DNA of 64,000 nucleotides from positions 3,906,001 through 3,970,000 of the forward strand of contig OZ244148.1 in the NCBI GenBank assembly GCA_965216255.1. The letters run 5' to 3'. Positions 16,724-25,595 of the stretch are shown piece after piece. Positions within the stretch are counted from its first letter, which is position 1. Every line of letters starts with the position of its first letter. Both the position numbers and the translations under genes were made by a program. Origin of the DNA: G965216255 sp965216255 (lineage in GTDB: Bacteria > Bacteroidota > Rhodothermia > Rhodothermales > Bin80). The notes beneath the pieces are model-generated. The model had not been told where the DNA came from, did not search any database, and worked only from the letters and a program-made list of their open reading frames with translations.

Positions 16724-19381
16724 CTACGGCTGTTCCAGTGCATGGAGCGTGCCCTGCACGAGGCCGGAGAATGTGGTGCCGCGCTTGGACGCAAGGTCGT
16801 AGGATACTTCGATAACCCATGTCGGCGCCAAGTCTGGCACGGCCAGGCGAATGAGCTTGCCGTCTCCAGAAAGCGCCGCGCCGTCTATCGGCAGGGTCTT
16901 CGTGTTGTACCTGCTGGATCCGTAGCGGCGGCTGCGCCTGAGATCCCAGGTTGTGATGGTGTAGCTTTCCGCCATCTCGGCTTTCGCCTGTTCCAGGGGC
17001 TCGGCAAAGCCCAGCTCAAGCGCGCCTTGTAGCGCGCGCATCGAAACAGGCAGCTGGAGCGGAGCCCCGGTATAGCGGACGCGGTAGAGGCCTCCCACCT
17101 GGATCATCTGGTTGGTAGCCCAGGCCGACATGCCGAGCACGTACAGCTGTCCATCTTCCGGATTGAACCTTCCGCGCATGATGCCGGTCGGGAACTGCGG
17201 AACAGGTAGCTCGGCGACGGCGCCCTGCCTGACGCCGTCAAAGAACTGGGGGAGGACGGCGAAAATCTTTCCGTAGCCATACGATAGGCTCAAGAGATGG
17301 TCTCCGAGGGGGCCCCACCGGTCGCTGCGCGCCCGCACGAGTTCTGCCGGAGACCGGTCCGTTTTCTGGTCTATCCAAACCAGCGGTGGGGCCATGGCTC
17401 CGTCCGATGAGTCCGCCGGGGCGCCGTAGCCATACATGTTGCCGTAGAAGCCGCCCTCTTCGACCCAGTTGATCCGGTTCATGGGGTTCCAGTGGCCTTC
17501 CTGGTCCGTGACGATGAAGGAGCCGTCCGGATTCAGGAGCACGCCATTGGCAGCGCGAAATCCGTTTGCGATGACTGCGGAACGTTTGCCATCTGCATCC
17601 ACGCGGATGAGCGTGCCGTGCTGCGAGACAAGGGCCGTGCGCGCATGGCGGGCGCTCTTGGCGTAGTAGAAATTGCCATTGGCGTCTGTCTGCAACCCCA
17701 TCGCGAACTCGTGAAAGTGCTCAGTTACGATGTGGTCATTGTTGAAGCTCTGGTAATAGTCGGTTTCGCCGTCTCCGTTTAGGTCGCGCAGCACGGCAAT
17801 CTGGTCGCGGCAACCCACGTATACGTCGCCGCCCAGGACCTTAACACCCAGGGGCTGGAAAAGGCCCGTGGCGATGCGGCGCCATGTCACGGGGCCCTCG
17901 TCCCGCAGGATGCCGTCCAGGCGCCAAACCTCCCCGTCGATGGTGCTTACGATGGCGGTCCTGCCCTCGTTCGTAAAGTCGATGCCGGTGGGTCGCATGC
18001 GACTCTTCCAGGGATTGTCCTGCGGTAGCGTGATGACATCCACGGCATAGGCCCCGTCGTCGCCGCGCAGGATCGGGGTGGTAAGCACCTGCGGATAGTG
18101 CGCGGGAGCGCCGCGCGTATAGCGCGTGAGGTCTTCGGGCTCTCCGGCATGCTCTCCCGGAGCGTCTGCTGCGGCCGCCATCCAGAGTTGCATGCGGGCG
18201 GGGCTCCCCTCCGGAATCGTAAGCACGTGAAAACCATCGCTCGCGCCAAGTTCGCCGCCCGTGCCGGCAGCCGTGACACGCACGTTCAAGGGGGCTACGC
18301 GCAGGCGTAGCTTGCGTGCTGCCGGCGAAATGTTCAGGGTGCGGGAAAGCACCCCGGGGCTTTCCAGATCATACGTTTCCAGCACGTCCGTGCCCGCGAC
18401 GCTGTAGTGGATGACCGTTCTATTGCCGTGGTAGTACAGGCCTTTGTAGTGCGCCCATTCGCGGGGTAGCGGGCCGAATCTTCGGCCGTCAACGGCCACG
18501 AGCCGGGGATCCTCGAAGCTGTCGGTCTCGGGGTTTGCCCAGCCGGGCTCCATTGGATTTTCGAACTGAAGTGCGCCTACTATGCGCGGAAAGACATTGT
18601 GCTGGTCGTCCAGCAGAATGTCTTCGTAATCAATAAACCCCTCGCCTGTCCAGAAGGCGGCAAGCCTCAGCAGGTCGTGATCGAACAGGGCAAAGGCTTC
18701 GCCGGCAGCTACGCCCCCTGTTCCGGGATCCAGACGCACGGCTATGCCCTTGTAGGCAAAATTGCGGTCTCGGAAGTCTTCATTGGCTAGCGGACTCGCC
18801 CCCCCTGAAATACCCTTGGGGCCCTCCTGCGCGTGCGCAACTTCGTAGGTGCGCATGAGAAAATTGCCATAGTCCATCTCGGCCCAAGGCCTTAGGCGCA
18901 CAGGTCGTGGCCCGAGCGTGTCGCCAGGTGGGAGCCTCGAGAGATACTCGTCTGTGATCGCAGTATGCTGGCCCGGATTATGCTCGCGCAGGAACTCTTC
19001 CCGCATAAAGTGAATCACGCCATACTTCTCGCGCGGCGTAAGCTGCGGCTGCGGCGGCATGAGCCCGTAGCCGAGCGTGAGGGTCTGGTAGAGGGCATAG
19101 GGGTCCGCGCCGTTCTGAAGGGGTTCGCTCCAGAACTGCCGCGAATTAGGAATGGACCCCGGCTGCTCCAGATTGCCATGACAACTGAAGCAGGCCGTGC
19201 GGTAGGTGTTCATGCCCCGGTGATAGAATTCGTCATCCAGGGCACCGATAAGACTGGCGTGGTCCAAGTGCGCTTCGTAGTCGGGAAGCTGGGAAGCATC
19301 CAGGAGCGCGGTGGCCGGCGTCTCTGCATCCTGGCAGGATACAAGGAGCAGGGTGGCGATCCCGAGCGCGCGTGCTTTCAT
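16724..19381 (-). CDS. Large c-type cytochrome and beta-propeller lipoprotein
   Basis: The product is 885 aa. A lipoprotein signal (LGIATLLLVSC) is followed by a cytochrome c domain with CFSCH near residue 65 and a later Met-containing LMPPQPQLTP that could supply the sixth heme ligand. The middle has a DUF6797-like region (DYGNFLMRTYEV, IAVRLDPGTGGVAAG). The C-terminal third is a soluble-glucose-dehydrogenase/sorbosone-dehydrogenase-like propeller (GVKVLGGDVYVGCRDQIAVLRDLNGDGETDYYQSF, NGVLLNPDGSFIVTDQEGHWNP). It is probably an extracytoplasmic oxidoreductase or sugar/alcohol dehydrogenase passing electrons to its heme; the substrate is unknown. It is convergent with the dead relative at 14165-16723; the two stops abut at 16723/16724. 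Confidence 0.78.
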   Translation of the reverse strand: MKARALGIATLLLVSCQDAETPATALLDASQLPDYEAHLDHASLIGALDDEFYHRGMNTYRTACFSCHGNLEQPGSIPNSRQFWSEPLQNGADPYALYQTLTLGYGLMPPQPQLTPREKYGVIHFMREEFLREHNPGQHTAITDEYLSRLPPGDTLGPRPVRLRPWAEMDYGNFLMRTYEVAHAQEGPKGISGGASPLANEDFRDRNFAYKGIAVRLDPGTGGVAAGEAFALFDHDLLRLAAFWTGEGFIDYEDILLDDQHNVFPRIVGALQFENPMEPGWANPETDSFEDPRLVAVDGRRFGPLPREWAHYKGLYYHGNRTVIHYSVAGTDVLETYDLESPGVLSRTLNISPAARKLRLRVAPLNVRVTAAGTGGELGASDGFHVLTIPEGSPARMQLWMAAAADAPGEHAGEPEDLTRYTRGAPAHYPQVLTTPILRGDDGAYAVDVITLPQDNPWKSRMRPTGIDFTNEGRTAIVSTIDGEVWRLDGILRDEGPVTWRRIATGLFQPLGVKVLGGDVYVGCRDQIAVLRDLNGDGETDYYQSFNNDHIVTEHFHEFAMGLQTDANGNFYYAKSARHARTALVSQHGTLIRVDADGKRSAVIANGFRAANGVLLNPDGSFIVTDQEGHWNPMNRINWVEEGGFYGNMYGYGAPADSSDGAMAPPLVWIDQKTDRSPAELVRARSDRWGPLGDHLLSLSYGYGKIFAVLPQFFDGVRQGAVAELPVPQFPTGIMRGRFNPEDGQLYVLGMSAWATNQMIQVGGLYRVRYTGAPLQLPVSMRALQGALELGFAEPLEQAKAEMAESYTITTWDLRRSRRYGSSRYNTKTLPIDGAALSGDGKLIRLAVPDLAPTWVIEVSYDLASKRGTTFSGLVQGTLHALEQP

Positions 19382-19528
19382 GGCGATGACTCCGTAGGCG
19401 TGGGGCTGGATTGCAGGATAATATCACGCACCGGTGATTGCAACCGGTACCCGGGGGCGCTGTCAAGCTGCGCGGTTTGCCGCAGCAGAACGGGCGCCGC
19501 CTCGCTCAGCGCCTGCGCCGGTGTGCTC

Positions 19529-20296
19529 TCAGGCATCCAGGCGCACGGGCAGGCCTGCCGTCTGCAGAAAGTGCTTGGCTTCGCGGATCGTGAACTGCCG
19601 AAAATGGAAGACAGAGGCCGCAAGTACGGCATCTGCGCCGCCGATGGCCAGGGCATCCCGCAGGTGGTCCACGCTTCCTGCTCCGCCCGAGGCGATGACG
19701 GGGATGGTAAGCCGTGCCGTCATGGCACGCAGCAGGTCCAGGTCGTACCCGTCCCGCGTTCCGTCGCGGTCCATGGAAGTGAGCAGAATTTCGCCCGCGC
19801 CGCGCGCTTCGGCCTCTTTCGCCCAGCGGAGGGCGTCGCGCCCTGTGGGTTTGCGCCCGCCGTGCACGAATACTTCCCAGCCGCTGGAAGTCTTTTTGCG
19901 CGCGTCAATCGCCACGACGATGCACTGGGACCCGAAGGCTTCTGCGCCGGACTCGATAAGGCCCGGCGATGCGACCGCGGCCGAATTGAGGGAAACCTTG
20001 TCAGCGCCAGCATGCAGCATCACGCGCATGTCATCAAGCGTGCGCAGGCCGCCCCCTACGGTAAGGGGTATGAACACCTCGTCGGCCGTGCGGCGCACGA
20101 CATCGTGCATGATGCCCCGTCCTTCATGGGTCGCCGTTATGTCCAGAAAGACCAGCTCGTCCGCTCCGGCCTCGTCATAGAAGCGCGCCTGTTCCACCGG
20201 GTCTCCGGCATCCACCAGGTCCACGAAATTGATGCCTTTGACCACCCTGCCCCGATGGACATCCAGGCAGGGTATGATGCGCTTTGCTAAGGGCAC
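19529..20296 (-). CDS. hisF: Imidazole glycerol phosphate synthase cyclase subunit
   Basis: The product is a 255-aa (beta/alpha)8 barrel. It pairs with HisH to turn PRFAR plus ammonia into imidazole glycerol phosphate and AICAR in histidine synthesis. MPLAKRIIPCLDVHRGRVVKG carries the catalytic Asp in CLDV, and VVAIDARK carries the second. The phosphate-binding phrases PLTVGGGLRTLDD and VIASGGAGSVDHL are intact. It lies 110 bp after hisA, last in the reverse his block. Confidence 0.96.
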   Translation of the reverse strand: MPLAKRIIPCLDVHRGRVVKGINFVDLVDAGDPVEQARFYDEAGADELVFLDITATHEGRGIMHDVVRRTADEVFIPLTVGGGLRTLDDMRVMLHAGADKVSLNSAAVASPGLIESGAEAFGSQCIVVAIDARKKTSSGWEVFVHGGRKPTGRDALRWAKEAEARGAGEILLTSMDRDGTRDGYDLDLLRAMTARLTIPVIASGGAGSVDHLRDALAIGGADAVLAASVFHFRQFTIREAKHFLQTAGLPVRLDA

Positions 20297-20406
20297 GGTG
20301 CGGGCGGGCTGAGAAGGCGCGGGAGCCAGGTGGCGCTTCGTGGAGGAGCCGGCTTATCGGGACCCGCGGCGGGGAGTCGGCTCCTTGCGGGACGCGCGGG
20401 GTCATG

Positions 20407-21198
20407 TCACGGCTCTCGCTCGTTAGCAGACGAAAAATCATCTAGATCCACGCGCTCCTTGTAGTTCCAGCACCAGATTTTCTGGCAGGGGAAGGCGTTT
20501 TCGTAGAGGGACCGCCCGACAATAACCGAATCGATGCCCTCGTCCTGCAGGGCGTTCAGGCGCATGAGGTCCTGAAAGCCGCCCACGCCGCCGGATGCCG
20601 TGATGTGGACGCGCTTCAAATGGCGGCACAGGGTCCGGTAGGCTTCCACGTTGGGCCCTTCCATGGTGCCGTCACGGCTGATGTCGGTGTATATAATGCG
20701 CCGGATGCCACGCACCTCCATACTCGTGGCCAATTCCACGGCATCCACGCCACTGCCAGCGGTCCATCCATCCACGCGCACCTCCCCGTGCTTCGCGTCG
20801 ATGCCCACGGCGATCCTGCCGGGCGTAAAGCGCCGTACGGCTTCCGATACCAAGTCAGGGTTGCGCACCGCAGCCGTGCCCAGGATAACGCGGCTGACGC
20901 CGAGTGTGAGGGCCGCCTCAATGTCGCCGATCGTGCGCATGCCGCCTCCCACCTGCACTGGAATGTCGAGTGCCTCGCAGATGCGACCTATGGCAGCGTG
21001 ATTGTTGGCGCCTGCTGCCTGGTCACCCCGCGCGGCGTCAAGATCGACCACATGCAGGACGCGGGCGTTCTGCACGCGCCAGAGCTTAGCCATCTTAGCG
21101 GGGTCGTGATAGTAGACCGTCTCGCGCGTATATGAGCCCTGCCAGAGCCGGACGCACTTGCCGCCCAAAAGGTCAATGGCAGGAATAAGCAGAATCAT
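20407..21198 (-). CDS. hisA: Phosphoribosylformimino-5-aminoimidazole carboxamide ribotide isomerase
   Basis: The product is 263 aa. HisA opens the ring of ProFAR to give PRFAR, the HisF substrate. The start MILLIPAIDLLGGKCVRLWQG has the catalytic Asp in AIDLLGG, IYTDISRDGTMEGPN carries the second Asp, and VQVGGGMRT and ITASGGVGGFQDL bind phosphate. The C-terminal tail (CWNYKERVDLDDFSS) is somewhat longer than in E. coli. Located between hisH (75 bp upstream) and hisF. Confidence 0.95.
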   Translation of the reverse strand: MILLIPAIDLLGGKCVRLWQGSYTRETVYYHDPAKMAKLWRVQNARVLHVVDLDAARGDQAAGANNHAAIGRICEALDIPVQVGGGMRTIGDIEAALTLGVSRVILGTAAVRNPDLVSEAVRRFTPGRIAVGIDAKHGEVRVDGWTAGSGVDAVELATSMEVRGIRRIIYTDISRDGTMEGPNVEAYRTLCRHLKRVHITASGGVGGFQDLMRLNALQDEGIDSVIVGRSLYENAFPCQKIWCWNYKERVDLDDFSSANEREP

Positions 21199-21273
21199 AG
21201 TGTTCGTGCCGTGCGGATGCCGCCGTTGGGTTCGGATCCAGCCTCCGACCGCCGGAAATGCCTGAACCGGCGA

Positions 21274-21897
21274 TCAGTTCGGCATGTCCACAAAATTGCT
21301 CAGCATGCGCAGCCCGTTGTGCTGGCTCTTTTCCGGGTGAAACTGCAGGCCATAAACGTTCTTGGAGGCCACGATCGCGGGGAACTCGAGTCCATACGAA
21401 CAGGTGGCCACGACGCAGTCGTTTGTAGCGGGCGCGGCATGGTACGAATGTACAAAATAGCAATACGCAGCGGGCTTCACGCCTCGCAGCAGCGGAGAAG
21501 GCCGCCGCGCGTTAAGCGCATTCCAGCCCATGTGCGGTACCTTTATCGGGCTGCCTTCCCCATAGGCATGCCGAAACCGGATAATGCGTCCGGGCAGGAT
21601 CCCGAGCCCCTGGTGGATTCCGCGCTCTTCGCTGGCTTCGAACAGCATCTGCATCCCTACGCAGACGCCCAGAAAGCGCGCGCCGCGCGCCAGGGCTTCT
21701 CTCATGGGCGCTTCCAGGTCCCGGCGCCTGACTTCGTTGATGCAGGCGCCGAAGGCACCCACCCCGGGAAGCACCAGGCGCCTGGCAGCGGCGATATCGT
21801 GCGGGCAGTCCGTCCGCAGCACCTGTGCCCCGACGTGTTCGAATGCCTTCTCAATGGACCTGAGGTTGCCTATGCCGTAGTCGACGATGGTGATCAT
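21274..21897 (-). CDS. hisH: Imidazole glycerol phosphate synthase glutaminase subunit
   Basis: The product is a 207-aa class I glutamine amidotransferase supplying ammonia to HisF. The oxyanion strand LPGVGAFG, the nucleophile Cys in LGVCVGMQMLFE, and the His/Glu pair in QFHPEKS are all present. The start MITIVDYGIGNLRS is canonical. It lies 3 bp downstream of proC, so both are probably on one transcript. Confidence 0.95.
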   Translation of the reverse strand: MITIVDYGIGNLRSIEKAFEHVGAQVLRTDCPHDIAAARRLVLPGVGAFGACINEVRRRDLEAPMREALARGARFLGVCVGMQMLFEASEERGIHQGLGILPGRIIRFRHAYGEGSPIKVPHMGWNALNARRPSPLLRGVKPAAYCYFVHSYHAAPATNDCVVATCSYGLEFPAIVASKNVYGLQFHPEKSQHNGLRMLSNFVDMPN

Positions 21898-21900
21898 GGC

Positions 21901-22728
21901 TCAGGTAAACAGTTCGCTCAACTCCTTCGATCGGTTCGTAGCCGTGGCAACCGCATTAATGAACATGGTGCGCAGGCCGTGGGCTTCCAGCTCCCCGATG
22001 GCCGCAATGGCCGTGCCCCCGGGCGTCGTTACTTCGTCGCGCAGAATGGCCGGGTGCTTGCCCGTTTTCGAAACCAGTTTGGCGGCACCCAGGACGGTCT
22101 GCGTGGCCAGTCTAAAGGCCGTCGGCCGCAGCAGGCCCTGCTTGACGCCGGCATCCGTAAGGGCTTCTATCAGCATGTACACGTAGGCGGGGCCGCTGCC
22201 CGACAGGCCTGTGACGACATCCATCATGTTTTCCGGCACCACCTCGACTGTCCCCACCGCCTCGAACATGCTGCGCACGACATCCAATTGCTCCCGCGTC
22301 GCATGCCGGCCCGCCGCAATGGCTGTGGCTCCTTCTTCCACCAGCATCGGGGTATTGGGCATCGTACGCACCACCGGAAGCGGCTGCCCGAAGGCCGCGC
22401 AGATAGTCTCCGTCCGCAGGCCCGCCAGCACGGAGACGATGAGCGTGTTTGCTCCCACCTTGCCGCGGATCTCCTGGATGACGGTGGTAGCGTTCTGGGG
22501 TTTGACGGCGATGACGATGAGCGAGGCCCCTTCCGCGGCCCAGCCGTTGTCGCAGCCCGTGAGCACGCCCGGAAATGAGCGCTGCAACTGCTCGCGTGCC
22601 TCCGCCCCCCGCCGCGTGGCCCGGATGGACGCAGGTGCAACGAAATCGTTTCGCAATAATCCGCCAATGAGGGCTCTTCCAATATTGCCGGCGCCGATAA
22701 CGGAAATGATCTGCTTGCCTAGAGTCAT
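21901..22728 (-). CDS. proC: Pyrroline-5-carboxylate reductase
   Basis: The product is 275 aa and catalyses the last step of proline synthesis (P5C to proline with NAD(P)H). The Rossmann start is ISVIGAGNIGRALIGGLL, with further marks LIVIAVKPQN, VVRTMPNTPMLVEEG and the C-terminal ProC signature SGSGPAYVYMLIEALTDAGVK (first half at about residue 165). It sits inside the histidine block, between hisB and hisH. No functional link between proline and histidine synthesis is needed to explain it; co-transcription is the likely reason. Confidence 0.95.
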   Translation of the reverse strand: MTLGKQIISVIGAGNIGRALIGGLLRNDFVAPASIRATRRGAEAREQLQRSFPGVLTGCDNGWAAEGASLIVIAVKPQNATTVIQEIRGKVGANTLIVSVLAGLRTETICAAFGQPLPVVRTMPNTPMLVEEGATAIAAGRHATREQLDVVRSMFEAVGTVEVVPENMMDVVTGLSGSGPAYVYMLIEALTDAGVKQGLLRPTAFRLATQTVLGAAKLVSKTGKHPAILRDEVTTPGGTAIAAIGELEAHGLRTMFINAVATATNRSKELSELFT

Positions 22729-22777
22729 GGTAAAGGAAGTGATTGCGCGGCCAAGATGGCGCGCGGGGCCTATGCGC

Positions 22778-23371
22778 CTACAGCGTGCCCTTTGTGGAGG
22801 GCATGCGCTGGTGGCCTTCTTCTCGTCGTACGGCCAGGCGCAGTGCGCGTGCTACTGCCTTGAAGATGGCCTCAATCTTGTGGTGCGTATTCTCTCCGCT
22901 GAGCACGTAGATATGCAGGGTACAGGAAGCATGCTCGGCAAAACTGTACCAGAAGTGTCGAACCAGCTCGGTGGCCAAATCACCCACTACCGGCCGGTCA
23001 AATGATGCGTCGAATACCAGGGTGAACCGGCCGGAAAGGTCAATAACCGCACGCGCCAGTGCCTCGTCCATCGGTACCAGTGCATGGCCATAGCGCCCAA
23101 TAAAGGCCTTGTCGCCCAGCGCTTGTGCAAGCGTCTGACCGAGCGTAATACCCACATCCTCCACCGTATGGTGGTCGTCCACCTGCAAGTCTCCTTCGCA
23201 GGTGATTTCCAGGTCGAAGCCGCCGTGCCTGGCGAACAGGTCCAGCATGTGATCCAGGAAGCCGACCGATGTTCGGTTCTGGAAGTGGCCGTTGCCGTCC
23301 AGGTTCAGGCGTACGGAAACGTCCGTTTCGTTCGTTTTTCGCCGGACGGCGCCTTCTCGTGGGGTAAACAT
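22778..23371 (-). CDS. hisB: Imidazoleglycerol-phosphate dehydratase
   Basis: The product is 197 aa, the monofunctional form without the N-terminal phosphatase found in E. coli HisB. Metal-binding His/Glu clusters are visible in FLDHMLDLFARHGGFD, DDHHTVEDVGITLGQ and the C-terminal HHKIEAIFKAVARAL. It removes water from imidazole glycerol phosphate to make imidazole acetol phosphate. It is the first gene of the reverse block hisB-proC-hisH-hisA-hisF and divergent from metG with a 135-bp spacer. hisG, hisD, hisC and hisI/E are not in the window. Confidence 0.95.
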   Translation of the reverse strand: MFTPREGAVRRKTNETDVSVRLNLDGNGHFQNRTSVGFLDHMLDLFARHGGFDLEITCEGDLQVDDHHTVEDVGITLGQTLAQALGDKAFIGRYGHALVPMDEALARAVIDLSGRFTLVFDASFDRPVVGDLATELVRHFWYSFAEHASCTLHIYVLSGENTHHKIEAIFKAVARALRLAVRREEGHQRMPSTKGTL

Positions 23372-23506
23372 CCGGCTAAACTAGACAACAGCGGCGCGAC
23401 AAGGCATAAAATTTTGAGAAATGCTTCAGTTCGGCGCGCCCGCGCGTCTGAACCGAATGGGCCGTCTAGCGTTCGCGTAGCCGAAATTGATATCCGCCGC
23501 CCCGGC

Positions 23507-25591
23507 ATGTCAGAGAAAGCCTTCAAGCGAATACTGGTCACGTCTGCACTGCCTTATGCGAACGGACCCATACATATCGGCCACCTGGCAGGGGCCTACC
23601 TGCCGGCCGACCTTTACAGCCGCTACCAGCGCCTGAAGGGCCGCGATCTGATCTACGTCTGTGGCTCCGATGAATTCGGGGTTGCCATCGTGATGCGTGC
23701 GATCAAGGACGGAGTGCGCCCACGCGACATCGTGGACCGCTACCATCCGCTCAATCGAGACAGCTTCGCTGCCTTCGGCATGAGTTTCGACCATTACGGG
23801 CGCACGACCTCGAAGACGCACGAAGAGACGAGCCAGGACATCTTCCGCGGCCTGGCGCGCCGCGGCCATTTTACGCTCAAGACCGATAAGCAGCTTTATG
23901 ATCCGGAGGCCGGCGTCTTTCTTGCAGACCGGTTCGTGCGCGGGACGTGCCCGCTGTGCGGCTACGAGGAGGCCTACGGAGACCAGTGCGAACAGTGCGG
24001 TGCCTCGCTCAGCCCGCAGGAGATCATCGATGCGCGCAGCACGCTTACAGATGCCGTTCCGGTACTGCGCACGACCACGCACTGGTACCTGGCTTTAGGC
24101 GACTGGCAGCCGAAGCTGGAGGCTTACGTCAAAGCCCACGCAGACTGGAAGCCCAATGTGCTGGGGCAGATTGGCTCGTGGTTTGCGGATGGGCTGCGCG
24201 ACCGCGCCATCACGCGGGACGTGCCCTGGGGCGTGCCTGTGCCGGAGGACGTAGCACGCGAGGCCGGCGTGGATGCGGAAGGCAAGGTGATCTACGTGTG
24301 GTTTGATGCCCCCATAGGCTACATTTCGGCCACGCGCGAGTGGGCGGCGCTTCGCGGCGATCCCGGGCTATGGGAGCTGTACTGGAAGGATAAGGGCACG
24401 AAGCTCTTGCACTTCATTGGCAAGGACAACATTGTCTTCCACGCGCTCATGTTTCCCGCCATGCTCATGGGGCACGGGGACTACGTGCTTCCGGACAACG
24501 TGCCGGCAAACGAGTTTCTGACCATAGAGAGCAAGAAGCTCTCGACCAGCCGGGGGTGGGCCGTGTGGCTGCATGAGTACCTGGAGACGTTTCCGCCGGA
24601 CCTGCTGCGCTATACGCTGGCGGCCACCTTCCCGGAGACCAAGGATGCTGACTTCAGCTGGAAGGATTTCCAGGGGCGCGTCAACTCGGAACTGGCGGAC
24701 GTACTGGGCAATTTCGTCCACAGGACGCTCACGTTTGCCCGGCGCGAATTCGATGGCCGGGTGCCTCCGCTGGTTGATCCGGCTGCGCGGGACCAGGAAG
24801 CTTTGCGTGCGCTCAAGGAAGCGCCTGCGCGCATTGGAAAGTCCTACGAACGGTTCCGGTTTCGTGAGGCTGTAGCGGAGACCTTGAACGTGGCACGGCT
24901 TGGCAACAAGTATTTTAACGACAGCGAGCCCTGGAAGACCCGAAAGACGGACCGCGCCTCCTGCGGCAACACCGTCCACGTCTCGCTGCAGATTTGCGCT
25001 ACACTCGCCGTGCTCATGGAGCCGGTCTTGCCCTTTACGGCTGCGCGGCTGCGCGGGATGCTGCGCCTTGAGGGCGTTCGGCCGAGTGTCCCGGGACCGC
25101 GCACGGAGGGCCAGGTGGGATGGGACCAGGCCGGAGCGCCGCTACTGGCCGCGGGCCATGCCGTGAAGGCGCCGAGTATTCTGTTCGAAAAGCTGGAGGA
25201 CGACGTGATTGCAGCGCAGATTGCAAGGCTTTCCGGCGAGGAGCCGGGAGCGCTGTTCGAAGACGTAAAGGATGTGATAGACTACAGCACGTTCTCGAAG
25301 ATGGATCTGCGCATGGGTACGGTACTCGCGGCAGAGCGCGTGCCGAAGTCCCGGAAGCTGCTCCGCATGGATGTAAACCTCGGCTTTGAGCGGCGTCAGA
25401 TCCTGGCCGGAGTCGCAGAGCACTTCGATCCGGAAGGCCTGGTGGGCCGGCGCGTGGTCGTGGTGGCCAACCTCAAGCCGCGCCGCATGATGGGCCTTGA
25501 GAGCCAGGGCATGCTGCTCATGGCAGAAGACCGGGACGGCCGGCTGAGCATGGTGACCGCCGGCGGTGAAGACGGCGCCGTGATCCGGTAG
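23507..25591 (+). CDS. metG: Methionyl-tRNA synthetase
   Basis: The product is 694 aa, the long dimeric form. The class I HIGH motif is in NGPIHIGHLAG and the KMSKS loop is KKLSTSRGWAV near residue 345. A Cys4 zinc knuckle CPLCGYEEAYGDQCEQCG lies in the connective peptide. The C-terminal 110 residues form an EMAP-II-like tRNA-binding domain (FSKMDLRMGTVLAAERVPKS, LESQGMLLMAED). The start was placed at ATG 23507 (MSEKAFKRILVTSALPYANG). The frame is open upstream to 23084, but that part is antisense to hisB and not MetG-like. Convergent with lpdA, stops 4 bp apart. Confidence 0.95.
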   Translation: MSEKAFKRILVTSALPYANGPIHIGHLAGAYLPADLYSRYQRLKGRDLIYVCGSDEFGVAIVMRAIKDGVRPRDIVDRYHPLNRDSFAAFGMSFDHYGRTTSKTHEETSQDIFRGLARRGHFTLKTDKQLYDPEAGVFLADRFVRGTCPLCGYEEAYGDQCEQCGASLSPQEIIDARSTLTDAVPVLRTTTHWYLALGDWQPKLEAYVKAHADWKPNVLGQIGSWFADGLRDRAITRDVPWGVPVPEDVAREAGVDAEGKVIYVWFDAPIGYISATREWAALRGDPGLWELYWKDKGTKLLHFIGKDNIVFHALMFPAMLMGHGDYVLPDNVPANEFLTIESKKLSTSRGWAVWLHEYLETFPPDLLRYTLAATFPETKDADFSWKDFQGRVNSELADVLGNFVHRTLTFARREFDGRVPPLVDPAARDQEALRALKEAPARIGKSYERFRFREAVAETLNVARLGNKYFNDSEPWKTRKTDRASCGNTVHVSLQICATLAVLMEPVLPFTAARLRGMLRLEGVRPSVPGPRTEGQVGWDQAGAPLLAAGHAVKAPSILFEKLEDDVIAAQIARLSGEEPGALFEDVKDVIDYSTFSKMDLRMGTVLAAERVPKSRKLLRMDVNLGFERRQILAGVAEHFDPEGLVGRRVVVVANLKPRRMMGLESQGMLLMAEDRDGRLSMVTAGGEDGAVIR

Positions 25592-25595
25592 AACC

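Noticed and set aside
18965..20290. 441-codon forward frame
   Set aside because: It lies antisense to the heme-c lipoprotein and hisF, both with clear family motifs; a GC-rich codon-bias shadow.
21211..22578. 455-codon forward frame
   Set aside because: Antisense to hisH and proC, which are unambiguous.
23084..23506. N-terminal extension of metG
   Set aside because: The extra 141 codons are antisense to hisB and lack MetG similarity; the canonical start is at 23507.
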